The translations under genes were made by a program, and so were the position numbers. The notes below the pieces were generated by a model. The model was not told where the DNA came from, made no database searches, and worked only from the letters and a program-made list of their open reading frames with translations. 64,000 nucleotides of DNA from Streptomyces diastaticus subsp. diastaticus (GTDB taxonomy: Bacteria > Actinomycetota > Actinomycetes > Streptomycetales > Streptomycetaceae): positions 248,001 to 312,000 of the forward strand of contig NZ_BLLN01000003.1 of NCBI RefSeq assembly GCF_011170125.1, in the 5' to 3' direction. Shown piece after piece: positions 52,918 to 61,457 of this stretch. Numbering within the stretch: position 1 is the first letter of the stretch; every line of letters starts with the position of its first letter.

Positions 52918-53274
52918 ACCTGCGTCGAGGACGACGAGCTGCCGGTCTTGCCGTCGGCCCGGTGCCTGGCCCGGGGGCCAGATGCCGGGCCCGGGGTCAG
53001 GTGCTGGTCAGGCGCTGGGCACCGGCCCGGAGGGGCTCGGCACCGACGGGTTGTGCCTGTGGGGAGGCGGTGATCCAGGAGCCTGCGGCCGCGTGTCGCT
53101 CCGTGCGCGGGCCGTGGTGCGGCTCCGGGTGCTGAGGTGGCGACGGTCGGCTGAGTCGTTCTCCGCGCCGGGCCGTGCCGGGCCCGTCCGCGGCTCGTCG
53201 CAGTGCAGAGGCGATGTCGAGGCGGAACCAGGTCCCTGGCGGGGTGGGCCTCCGTCTCCGGCCAGGTCAGGCCG

Positions 53275-53280
53275 TACCGT
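53275..53280 (+). promoter_or_regulatory. -10 box (TACCGT) of the pirin gene, leaderless
   Basis: TACCGT is followed by 7 nt and the GTG at 53288. Confidence 0.5.
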
Positions 53281-53287
53281 GGTGCGG

Positions 53288-54091
53288 GTGATCGACGTAC
53301 GGCGCTCCGGCGACCGGTACCAGGGCGGCGAGCCCTCGGCCGGTATCAGCACCCTGCACGCCTTCTCCTTCGGCGCGCACTACGACCCGGACAACCTCCG
53401 TTTCGGCCCGCTCATCGCCTGCAACGAGGAACGCCTCGCGCCCGGCGCGGGCTTCGACGAACACCCGCACAGCCATACCGAGATCGTCACCTGGGTCGCC
53501 GAGGGCGAGCTGACCCACCAGGACTCCACCGGCCGCACCACCGTCGTACGACCGGGCGACGTCCAGCATCTCAGCGCGGCCACCGGCGTCCGCCACGTCG
53601 AGCGCAACGACGGCCCGGCCCCTCTCGTCTTCCTCCAGATGTGGCTCGCGCCGCTCACCTCGGACGGCGCGCCCACCTACTCCCTGGCCCGCCGCGAGAA
53701 TCTGCCGCAGGACCGGCCCGACACCGTCGTCCTCGACCTTCCGGCCGCCGGAGCCGCGCTCCACCGCCTTCTCCTCGTCCCCGGCCGACCGAATCCTCTC
53801 CCGCCTGCCGCGCTACGCCACGTCCACGTCCTGACGGGAGACGTCGAACTCAGCCCGGCCTCAGTCACCGGCGAGGACAATTCCCCGCCGGTACGACTCG
53901 GCCCTGGCGACTCCGCCCGCGTCGGCGAGACGGCTCCAAACCCCCGAACCCTCATTTCTGCCGATCTCGATGCCGCTGACGCCCGCGGCGGCAGCGGTCA
54001 GGAGGGAGGCGAGTCGGCCGGGCGACCCTTCACCGTGACAGGGCGCGGCGAGAGCACCGCCGAACTGCTGGTCTGGACGATGAGGGGATAG
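53288..54091 (+). CDS. Pirin-family cupin protein
   Basis: 267 residues with the bicupin pirin fold. The N-terminal cupin keeps the metal ligands: the His pair in FDEHPHSHTEIVTWV near residue 59, Glu and His in ATGVRHVERNDG near 103. Pirins bind iron and some act as quercetinase or redox sensors; here the function is not fixed. The second cupin is less conserved and ends in a Gly/Ser-rich linker. GTG 53288 is preferred for its leaderless context over two GTGs slightly upstream. The gene runs into the decayed region that begins at 54.1 kb. Confidence 0.87.
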   Translation: MIDVRRSGDRYQGGEPSAGISTLHAFSFGAHYDPDNLRFGPLIACNEERLAPGAGFDEHPHSHTEIVTWVAEGELTHQDSTGRTTVVRPGDVQHLSAATGVRHVERNDGPAPLVFLQMWLAPLTSDGAPTYSLARRENLPQDRPDTVVLDLPAAGAALHRLLLVPGRPNPLPPAALRHVHVLTGDVELSPASVTGEDNSPPVRLGPGDSARVGETAPNPRTLISADLDAADARGGSGQEGGESAGRPFTVTGRGESTAELLVWTMRG

Positions 54092-54149
54092 GTCCCCCGG
54101 AAAGCGGGGCGCCCGTTTGACGGTGGGACAGAGGCGGCCGGACACTCGA

Positions 54150-54742
54150 CGCTCGACTCCGCCGCGTGTGTCGCCACGTGGCCCACATCTCCGGTCCGGG
54201 CCGGAACGTGAGCCTATGCCCGGGCTCGAACCCCAGACGCTCGTAGAACCCCGGGTTCCGTACGTTGCCCGACTCCAGGAACACCGGACGCCCGTCGGTG
54301 TCCGCCTGCTCCGGGAGCCCGCCGAGCACCGCCGTTCCCAGTCCCGTGCCGTGGGCCTCGGCACGCGCCCCAGGAACTCGACGTACCAGTGCGGTGGCAC
54401 CCCCGGATGCCGCCGTTCCAGAGCGAGCAGCCGTGCCCCGAGCCTCGGCAACTCCCCTCTGCCCGCGCGCACCAGCGTCCGCGCGTTCCGCAGCAGGTAG
54501 ACCGTCGGCAGCTTCCAGGCACCGGCTCCGCCCACACGCACGCCACCCGCCTGCCGTCGTCGGTCCACACCCGCCCGTGCGGGATCTGCTGCCCGAGACG
54601 CCCTCGGGAACAGCAACCGGAGCCGCCACTTGCGGTCACGCGGTATCAACCACGACCAGACAGGATCGTCCCGATACGCACTCGCCAACACCCCGGCGAG
54701 CCCCTCCGCGTCAGCCGCCCCGGCCCGCACGAGTCGCACCAT
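54150..54742 (-). pseudogene. GNAT acetyltransferase broken by frameshifts
   Basis: The protein can only be followed by changing frame three times. Frame A gives MVRLVRAGAADAEGLAGVLA to LLFPRAS, frame B QQIPHGRVWTDDGRRVACVWAEP, frame A again GAWKLPTVYLLRNARTLVRA to PPHWYVEFLG, then frame C GTGLGTAVLGGL... FLESGNVRNPGFYERLGFEP, the acetyl-CoA binding end. All parts of a complete GNAT are present, so this is recent damage or sequencing error. The start codon would be 54742. Confidence 0.7.
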
Positions 54743-55663
54743 GCTGGGAAGGTACGCGCCGGGAACCGAGCCTGCCAGGGTTACCGCGGCCACGTCCCGC
54801 CTGGCGACGTGACCAGGGAGTGGCTGGGGGCCCGGGACCTGCGGCCCGGTGGTCCGACTGGGGCTGCTCCCGGGAAACCGGCGGTCCTGCGGGTGAGCGG
54901 GCTTCACCCGGGGCCGCCTCTTGGCGGCGGGGACAGCAGTGGCCAGGTTCGTCGTGTGCGGGCCGTGCATACGGACGCCGACACCGAGGCGCACTGACGG
55001 GGCTGCCCTGCGTCCGAACTGGCGGGGTGGCTGACTGGAGGGTGCCGGGGCGAGCTGGCACGTGGCTGACTGATCCGGCAGCAGGGCGTAGGGCGCCTTC
55101 GTAGGGCGCCCTCGTAGGGCAAGGGATCGTTCGGGTGAGGGGCAAGGAGGGGAGCGGCAAGGAGGGGAGCGGCAGAGCGAGTCCTCTGCGCGGAGCCGGG
55201 CCGATGAGCAGGCACGCGAGGCCGGTCACCGAGACATCCGCCTTCCGCTGGGATGGGCGGGGTCTGGCGGGGTGGGACGGGGTGGGGCGAGCGGCGGGAT
55301 GTCGGGCGGGTGCTGTGAGTTGAGAGTTGGCGACTGGGGCCCGGAGCGGCGGGCTGGCGGGCCGGTTAGCCCCGTGCACAGGACCACACGTCGTATCGGA
55401 CGGGACGCCCACTGCTCCGAGCCCCGCCTCCCGGGCTCGGGGAGCCCGGCCAGGACTCCGGCCCGACGCTGCTGACCGTGCCGCCCCGCCACAACCGAGG
55501 CCTGTGGTGTCCGCCCCGGTTACCGCCCCCCTGGCAGCCCGCCACCCCTGTTGCGTCAGTTCGGGTCCAGGGCCGGACCCGAACCCAGGGCGGAGCCGGC
55601 CCAGACCCGGAGCCGTCCGCCTCGGACCACCCACCTCGCCGCTCGGCCCGAGACCGGTCCCGC
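54743..55663. other. Gene-free region with short tandem repeats
   Basis: 921 bp with no recognisable gene in either strand; long frames are shadows. A 13-bp unit starting CGTAGGGC occurs three times at 55087, 55100 and 55113, and a 15-bp unit GGCAAGGAGGGGAGC twice at 55141-55170. Confidence 0.5.
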
Positions 55664-56506
55664 TCAGCGACCCCCGCCCTGGCCCAGTTCCTTGAGGATC
55701 GCGTCCGTGAACCCCGGCCAAGCCTCGATGGCCCAGGGCCCGAAGTCCCTGTCGGTCAACGCGACAGCGGCCGCCCGGGCGTCCGGGTCGATCCAGAGAA
55801 ACGTCCCCGACTGGCCGAAATGCCCGTACGTCCTCGGTGAGGACGCCTGCCCCGTCCAGTGTGGCGACTTCCCGTCCCGGATCTCGAAACCCAGCCCCCA
55901 GTCGTTGGGGTTCTGGCTCCCGTATCCGGGCAGCACCCCCTTCAGCCCCGGATGCACGACCGATATGGCCTCGGCGACCGTACGGGCGTCCAAGAGCTGG
56001 GGCGCCTGCACCTCCGCCGCGAACCGGATCAGGTCGTCCACCGTCGACCACCCGTCCTTCGCGGGAGACTGCTCTCCTTCCAAAGACGTCGCGCGCATCC
56101 CCAGCGGCTCCAGCACGGCCTGCCGTAGATACTCCGGGAACGCGATGCCCGTCGCCTCGGCCAGGTGCTCACCCAGCGCCTCGAAGCCGGCGTTCGAGTA
56201 GATCCGCCGGGCTCCGGGCTCCGCCTGAACCCGGTACTCGTCGAAGGCCAGCCCACTGGTGTGTGCCAGCAGATGCCGCACCGTCGACCCCTCGGGCCCC
56301 GCCGGTTCGTCGAGTTCCACGGCTCCTTCCTCATACGCCACCAGCACGGTGTACGCCGCGATCGGCTTCGTCACCGAGGCCAGCGCGAACCGCCGGTCGG
56401 TGGGCCCGTGGGTCCCGGCCACCGTCCCGTCGGACCGCACCACGGCCGCAGCCGCGTGCGGCACCGGCCAGTCGTCCACCCACGCCAGACTCTCAAGGCT
56501 TCGCAT
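55664..56506 (-). CDS. Serine hydrolase of the beta-lactamase/transpeptidase-like fold
   Basis: 280 residues. The three active-site elements of class C beta-lactamase-like enzymes are visible: SVTK at residues 44-47 (nucleophile Ser44), YSN near 112 and HFG near 234 in place of KTG. This combination is typical of esterase or D-aminopeptidase-like members (EstB type) more than of true beta-lactamases. No signal peptide is present, so the enzyme is probably cytoplasmic. ATG 56506 is preceded by TAGACT 7 nt upstream (leaderless). A longer in-frame extension lacks coding character. Confidence 0.88.
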   Translation of the reverse strand: MRSLESLAWVDDWPVPHAAAAVVRSDGTVAGTHGPTDRRFALASVTKPIAAYTVLVAYEEGAVELDEPAGPEGSTVRHLLAHTSGLAFDEYRVQAEPGARRIYSNAGFEALGEHLAEATGIAFPEYLRQAVLEPLGMRATSLEGEQSPAKDGWSTVDDLIRFAAEVQAPQLLDARTVAEAISVVHPGLKGVLPGYGSQNPNDWGLGFEIRDGKSPHWTGQASSPRTYGHFGQSGTFLWIDPDARAAAVALTDRDFGPWAIEAWPGFTDAILKELGQGGGR

Positions 56507-56513
56507 GTCGGCG

Positions 56514-56519
56514 AGTCTA
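56514..56519 (-). promoter_or_regulatory. -10 box (TAGACT) of the serine hydrolase gene, leaderless
   Basis: On the minus strand TAGACT is followed by 7 nt and ATG 56506. Confidence 0.55.
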
Positions 56520-56884
56520 GAACGGGCATCCGGGACGAGCAGGTGACGGCTGTCCCCACCGAGGACCGCGGAGGTGCTCGGCCCGCCACCGGGCACTCCG
56601 GTGCCGGAGCGGGTGGCGAGACGGGCCCCGACAGTCGCGGGCGCATCCGCGGTTGCGCGGAGTGCGCCTGGACGTTCCGGCGCGGAGAGCATGAGGGTGA
56701 CGAATGCCACCTCCCTCCCCGCTGTGGTCCGAGCCTGCTCGACCGCACACGACCCCCTTCCTCGCTCGGACAGCGATGACCACTACACGATCAGGAAGGG
56801 GCACCGAGCTGACCGGTCCCACCGCCCGCCCTCAGGCGGTCCGGGCGCGTCGGCCTTACGCGGCGAGTCGACCGCTCGCCCTAA
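56520..56884. other. Gene-free sequence left of the insertion sequence
   Basis: About 365 bp with no recognisable gene. The last bases, CTAA, form the left flank of the insertion sequence. No MerR DNA-binding domain is found here. Confidence 0.45.
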
Positions 56885-57769
56885 GAGGCCCTAACAGAAG
56901 TTGTTGATCATGTGACTTTAGGCTTGAGTGGTCGTTGGTCCGTTCGTGGGGAAACGACAGTCGCGGCCCTGGGTCGTGTCGGACGAACTGTGGTCGCTCA
57001 TCGAGCCGTTGCTGCCCGAGCCGGGACCCAAGCAGGTGGAGGGCAGGCCGCGGGTCCCGGACCGGCAGGCACTGTGCGGAATCCTGTTCGTGCTGCACAC
57101 CGGCATCCAGTGGGAGTACCTGCCCCAGGAGCTGGGCTTTGGCTCGGGGATGACGTGCTGGCGGCGCCTGGCCGCCTGGAATGAAGCCGGTGTCTGGGAC
57201 GCACTGCACCTGGTGCTGCTGAAGAAGCTGCGGGCCGCGAAGAAGCTCGACTGGTCCCGGGCGGTGATCGACTCCTCCCATGTCCGGGCCGCTCGGCGCG
57301 GCCCAAAAGCGGGCCCAGCCCGGTCGACCGCGCACGACCGGGCAGCAAGCACCACGTCCTCACCGACGGCCAGGGCATCCCGCTCGCGGTGTCGCTGACC
57401 GGCGGAAACCGCAACGACGTCACCCAGCTGCTGCCGCTGCTGGACAAGGTTCCGGCCGTGGCGGGCACCGTCGGCCGGCCCAGACACCGGCCAGACGCAC
57501 TCCTCGCCGATCGCGGCTACGACCACGACAAGTACCGCCGCCTGCTGCGACAGCGCGGGATCCGGCCGGTCATCGCCGAACGAGGCGTCGAGCACGGCTC
57601 TGGCCTGGGCGTCTTCCGCTACGTGGTCGAGCGCACGATCGCCTGGCTGCACGGCTTCCGCCGACTGCGAATCCGCTGGGAACGACGCGACGACATCCAC
57701 GAAGCCTTCCTCGGACTCGCCACCTGCCTCATCACCCACCGCCACGTCCAACGCCTTTGTTAGGACCTC
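56885..57769 (+). mobile_element. IS5-family insertion sequence (885 bp)
   Basis: Ends carry imperfect inverted repeats: GAGGCCCTAACAGAAG on the left and, read on the other strand, GAGGTCCTAACAAAGG on the right. TAA flanks both ends (56882-56884 and 57770-57772), a TNA-type 3-bp target duplication as in the IS1031-like group of IS5. The element holds one transposase split over two frames. Confidence 0.85.
56946..57763 (+). CDS. IS5-family transposase made by -1 frameshifting
   Basis: The first frame (56946-57398) has the N-terminal helix-turn-helix region (VVSDELWSLIEPLLPEP) and Asp109 in VIDSSHV. The second frame, ending at 57763, has Asp189 in LADRGYD and Glu229 in VERTIAWL. The frames join at the slippery heptamer CCCAAAA (57302-57308), read CCA AAA in frame 0. 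A -1 slip gives KSGPSPVDRARPGSKHHVL and a 272-residue product with the DDE triad. GTG 56946 is taken as start. A GTG at 56928 is also in frame. Confidence 0.85.
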
Positions 57770-57772
57770 TAA

Positions 57773-58030
57773 GAGGAGCGCCGCTACCGCAACGGTGCCC
57801 CGCGCTGACTGTCCCACGTCGGCCAGCCGCGACTCGCCGGTATCTCCGTGGCCGCCCTGATCCGCTACGCCGGACTGACCCGAGCCGGAGACCACATCTC
57901 CCCGAGCGCCAGGAGCTGCTCCGTCCCACCAGCCAGGAGACCCGGCCCCGGATCGCGGAACCCCAGGCCACCCTCTGCGTACCGGACCAGGAGATCGGCC
58001 ACTACGCACGTGCACAGGCGACCGGAGCCG
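57773..58030 (+). pseudogene. MerR-family regulator remnant
   Basis: Just right of the insertion, EERRYRNG begins a fragment that continues in another frame as QPRLAGISVAALIRYAGLTRAGDH, then after a one-base shift as PERQELLRPTSQETRPRIAEPQATLCVPDQEIGHYARAQA. This is the effector-helix and coiled-coil part of a MerR regulator. The DNA-binding N-terminus is absent, and a stop and a frameshift interrupt the rest. No matching part was found left of the insertion. Confidence 0.65.
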
Positions 58031-58208
58031 AACCGCCTCACCGGCAGGTCCCGAGCCCGCGACCGGCCGGCCGCCTCGACGGCGTGAGGCGCCGTGGTCA
58101 CCAGCCCGACCTGGACCGCGCCTCCGCAGGGACGACCGCGGGAACGGGGCGGCTCCGTCCAGGTTCTTCTCCTTCCTCCTGTTCCCGTCTCCTTCTTGTT
58201 CTTGTCGC
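58031..58208. other. Short gene-free spacer
   Basis: About 180 bp between the MerR remnant and the convergent acyltransferase gene. Nothing specific seen. Confidence 0.4.
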
Positions 58209-59426
58209 TCATGCCAGCCGAAGAGCGAATATCGCGAAACCCGCCGCCAGGAGGGCCACGGTCACGCGCATTCCTCGGCCGGTTCCCGTCCATGGTGCGT
58301 CGAGGCGCCGGGCGGACCGTGCCGTCACCACGAGGAGGACCGCGAAGAGCGGCATCCACAGCACTCTCATGGCGATCCAGGCCACCGTGTCCGGGGCGGA
58401 GGTCAGCCCGGGCACCACCCCGAGCACCGCCCCGGGTATCGCGGCGGTGAGCATCGCGGTCTGGTGCCAGCAGAGGATGGTCATGGCCGACAGGTTGACG
58501 GCGACGACCGGCGCCCACCAGGCGGGGCGACGGAGCAGCGACGCGAGCCGGTCGCGCAGCAGCACCGCTGCCCCACTCTGGAAGGAGGCCAGCGCCAGCA
58601 CGAGCAGCGAAGGGGGATGCGAGTTGGTCCGCGTCTCGCCCGGCACCCCCACCATGGAAATCGGATAGCCGAACTCCCAGAGCAGCACGGCGAACAGGAC
58701 GGCGCCGCCGGCCAACAGCACCCTTGCCGCGTGGCGGCTCACCCGCCCTTCGCCCCAGCTCACCCCCAACTGGTAGGCGAACAACCATCCCGGCAGCAGG
58801 TTGAGCAGGCTCAGCCAGGAGGGCATCCCGGCCGACCAGGGACCGTAACGGAGCAGGTCCACCACGGCGACCGTGCCGAGGAGCGGTGCCGCGGCCCACA
58901 CTCCCGCCTTCCTGGAGGCACGTACACACCATGGCGTCAGCGTGGTGACCGCCCCGTAGACGCCGACGAACCACAGGGGCTGGATGACGAGGGTGGCCGC
59001 TGTGTGCAAGGTGGCGTCGGGAACACCCGCCCACCACATCACCACCAGCAGGCCGGCCCAGACAGACGTCACGCCCAACACGGGGCGGCCGAGCCGCACC
59101 AACCGTCCGGCGACCCAGGAGCGCGCGGGCTCGCCCCGCCCCGCCGCCCGCCGGTAGGAGAGCGCCGAGGCGTGTCCTCCGACGAGGAAGAAGACGGCGA
59201 GCATCTGCAAGACCCAGCTCAACGGCGCGAGCGAGGGAAAGGCGGAGAGCGGACTGGCGTTGTGGAGGCCACCTGCGCTGTCACGTGTGAACCCGCCGAG
59301 GAGCCAGTGACCCGCGGGCACCGCGAGCAGGGCCAGGGCCCGCAGCCCGTCGAGGGCACGGTCGCGGTGGGCCGGAGTCGCCGCCTCGACGGATGCCGCG
59401 GCACGGCGCAGCCAAGTCGCCCTCAT
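58209..59426 (-). CDS. Acyltransferase 3 family membrane protein
   Basis: 405 residues with about ten membrane helices. RALDGLRALALLAVPAGHW (residues 23-41) is the signature start of the acyltransferase-3 family, which O-acylates sugars and other cell-surface molecules or antibiotics. The conserved His of the group lies in GHWLLGG. It starts inside the stop of the DUF1023 hydrolase gene (ATGA overlap), so the two are made together. A possible shared job is modifying a surface or exported molecule. This is inference. Confidence 0.87.
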   Translation of the reverse strand: MRATWLRRAAASVEAATPAHRDRALDGLRALALLAVPAGHWLLGGFTRDSAGGLHNASPLSAFPSLAPLSWVLQMLAVFFLVGGHASALSYRRAAGRGEPARSWVAGRLVRLGRPVLGVTSVWAGLLVVMWWAGVPDATLHTAATLVIQPLWFVGVYGAVTTLTPWCVRASRKAGVWAAAPLLGTVAVVDLLRYGPWSAGMPSWLSLLNLLPGWLFAYQLGVSWGEGRVSRHAARVLLAGGAVLFAVLLWEFGYPISMVGVPGETRTNSHPPSLLVLALASFQSGAAVLLRDRLASLLRRPAWWAPVVAVNLSAMTILCWHQTAMLTAAIPGAVLGVVPGLTSAPDTVAWIAMRVLWMPLFAVLLVVTARSARRLDAPWTGTGRGMRVTVALLAAGFAIFALRLA

Positions 59427-60574
59427 GCCGCCCTGCCTTCCGCTATGGCGGCGAAGACCGCGAGGGCGTCCGTACCGGGAGCGAAGTAGTCGGAGTGGCC
59501 GCTCACCCGGTGGGCGGGAACGGAACGGGCGCCGAAATCCGGGGCGGTCGGGTCCGCGCCGTGACCGAGTTCGAAGAGGCGCAGGTGTGGCACGTTTCCG
59601 ATCCAGTCCCCGGAGCTGCGGGCCGCCCAGATTCGAGCGGTGGTGCCCAAGGACGCCGAATCCGCTGCCCGCATCCCCGGGGAGCCGAGGACGACCAGGT
59701 CACTCATGCGAAGCTGGGAGGCGGCCAGCCCGCACACGACCGATCCGTAGCTGTGGCAGAAGACCGAAGGGCGGGGGAGGCCCGTGGCGGCCAGTCCGTC
59801 GACGAAGCGCTTCAGCCGTGGCGCGCCCGCTTCGGCCAGGCGGCCGGTGGCGGCATCGGGTCCGAGCCCGACCGGCGTGGTGTAACCGACCCAGGCGATG
59901 ACCGCGGTCCTCTCGTCCGTCACCCTCGCGAGGGAACGGGCCATGCCCGCAGGAGTGCCGTAGGGATTCCGTGTCCGGTCAAAGGTGCTCAAGTCGATGT
60001 CGGAACCCGGCACGACGACCGCCACGTGCCGGGCGGTGCCGAGATCGCCGAAGACCTCCGCCACCTGCCCCCGGCCCCGAGGGTCGAAGGCGAGGATCCG
60101 GCGTCCTGCCGCCAGCAGACCGTGGTATCTCCCGGCACGCCTGGCCGCTCGGTCGCGGTCCTCGGCACTCAACCGCGAGTCGGCGGCCTTCTTCCGCTCG
60201 CCGGCGCGTGCGTCGGCCAACGCCCGGCGGTTGGCGGCGTACCGAAGGCGAGCCGGAGCGCCGTCCAGATTTCCGAGCACGCGCGGGTGGCGCTCGACAA
60301 GGCGTTTCAACTGCGGTGCCGTCAGATCACCCAGGAAGTCGTGGACTTCTGAGGGCGGGGCATGGGCCGGGTCGGGGAGTCGGTGCCCCGTCGAGGTGTC
60401 GTTCCGCCAGGCCGCCACACCGGGCGGCGGCCCCGTCACGGGTGTCTGCTGACCAGCCGACGCCCAGCCGGTCGTGGCCGTCAGCAGGGTGGACGCCAGC
60501 ATGAGCCCCGCCATCGTGCGTCGGCCTCGTGAACGCGCCCCGCGCCTGGCTGAACGCCACCGCAACCTCTTCAT
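59423..60574 (-). CDS. Secreted DUF1023 alpha/beta hydrolase
   Basis: 383 residues. An Arg-rich head and a hydrophobic segment (MAGLMLASTLLTATTGWASA) form a signal peptide, possibly Tat-like. The DUF1023 domain contains the nucleophile elbow GHSYG-type motif CHSYGSVVCG near residue 277 and the catalytic His in RVSGHSDYF near 366. Substrate is unknown. ATG 60574 has GGGGA upstream. Its stop overlaps the acyltransferase start. It is convergent with nothing and lies left of the NarL-type two-component operon, separated by 200 bp. Confidence 0.86.
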   Translation of the reverse strand: MKRLRWRSARRGARSRGRRTMAGLMLASTLLTATTGWASAGQQTPVTGPPPGVAAWRNDTSTGHRLPDPAHAPPSEVHDFLGDLTAPQLKRLVERHPRVLGNLDGAPARLRYAANRRALADARAGERKKAADSRLSAEDRDRAARRAGRYHGLLAAGRRILAFDPRGRGQVAEVFGDLGTARHVAVVVPGSDIDLSTFDRTRNPYGTPAGMARSLARVTDERTAVIAWVGYTTPVGLGPDAATGRLAEAGAPRLKRFVDGLAATGLPRPSVFCHSYGSVVCGLAASQLRMSDLVVLGSPGMRAADSASLGTTARIWAARSSGDWIGNVPHLRLFELGHGADPTAPDFGARSVPAHRVSGHSDYFAPGTDALAVFAAIAEGRAA

Positions 60575-60773
60575 CGGTCCCCGTCTCCCCGTCCGGCCGG
60601 ATCTCGTCCCCGGCCTGTTGGAGAGAAGGTAGGAGGGCGACACCCGCTGGGGCTTCACACCGGAGAGCCAAGTGCGGCCTCATACCCCAGTAGGGGGTGG
60701 ATGAGGCTCCGGCGGTGGAGGACACGGAGCGAGACGGAGGGAGGTGAAGAAGCGGGAGAGGAGGAGAGGCAGG

Positions 60774-61457
60774 TCAGCGCACACTGTCACCGGGCTTGAC
60801 CAGCCCGGATTCGTAGGCGGCGATGACCGCCTGAGCGCGGTCGCGGATGCCGAGCTTCGCGAGGATGCGGCTGATGTGGGTCTTCACCGTCTGCTCGGCG
60901 AGGACCAACTGCTCGGCGATCTCCTGGTTGGACAGTCCGCGGGCCACCAACTCCAGCACCTCCGTCTCCCGTGGTGTGAGGCCGTTCAACCGGAGAAGGG
61001 GGTCGCGCCGCGGGCGTGGGCGCCGCCGGATGATGTCCTCGATGAAGTGGCGGGTCACCGCGGGATCGAGCAGAGCGTTCCCGGCGTGGATGACGCGGAC
61101 CGCCGTCACCAGGCTGGCCGGCGGCGAGTCCTTCAGCAGGAAGCCGGAGGCTCCGGCGTGCAGCGCCTCGTACACGTAGTCGTCCACGTCGAAGGTGGTC
61201 AGCATGATGACCTTCGGACGATGGGCCGCTCCCGAATCCGGGCTCAGCAGCTCCCGTGTCGCCGTCAGGCCGTCCATCTCCGGCATCCGCACGTCCATGA
61301 GGACGACGTCGGGGAGGGTCTTGCGGCTCACCTCGATGCCGGTCCGTCCGTCGGCCGCCTCGCCGACGACGTCGATGTCCGACTGGGCGGACAGCAGGGC
61401 GGCGAACCCCGCCCGCACCATGCCCTGGTCGTCAACGATGATCACGCGGATACTCAT
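60774..61457 (-). CDS. NarL/LuxR-type response regulator
   Basis: 227 residues. Receiver domain with VDDQGMVRAG, phospho-acceptor Asp in LMDVRMPEMDG (about residue 54), Thr in MLTTFDVDDYV and Lys in FLLKDSPP. The C-terminal LuxR helix-turn-helix is LTPRETEVLELVARGLSNQEIAEQLVLAEQTVKTHISRILAKLGIRDR (about 159-206). It starts inside the stop codon of the histidine kinase gene (ATGA). Its target genes are not known; the DUF1023 hydrolase operon downstream is a candidate by position. Confidence 0.94.
   Translation of the reverse strand: MSIRVIIVDDQGMVRAGFAALLSAQSDIDVVGEAADGRTGIEVSRKTLPDVVLMDVRMPEMDGLTATRELLSPDSGAAHRPKVIMLTTFDVDDYVYEALHAGASGFLLKDSPPASLVTAVRVIHAGNALLDPAVTRHFIEDIIRRRPRPRRDPLLRLNGLTPRETEVLELVARGLSNQEIAEQLVLAEQTVKTHISRILAKLGIRDRAQAVIAAYESGLVKPGDSVR

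Larger units (their letters stand above)
52514..53287. other. G-rich repetitive intergenic region between fasR and the pirin gene
   Basis: 774 bp with no convincing gene. Near 52649, 52691 and 52735 the sequence GTGTGGGGCGGGGC occurs three times, about 43 bp apart. At 52754 and 52847 a 25-bp stretch is duplicated, marking a roughly 93-bp direct repeat that also includes the CTCCGGTGATCCGGTGA motif. The plus strand is G-rich and might form G-quadruplexes. The fasR promoter must lie in the first part. Confidence 0.6.

Noticed and set aside
54711..56051. Long minus-strand frame across the gene-free region
   Set aside because: Its sequence is Gly/Arg/Pro low-complexity, and it overlaps the serine hydrolase gene in the wrong frame.
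56946..57763. Transposase as a frameshifted pseudogene
   Set aside because: The frames join precisely at a CCCAAAA slippery heptamer in the correct phase and the DDE triad is intact, so programmed frameshifting is the better explanation.
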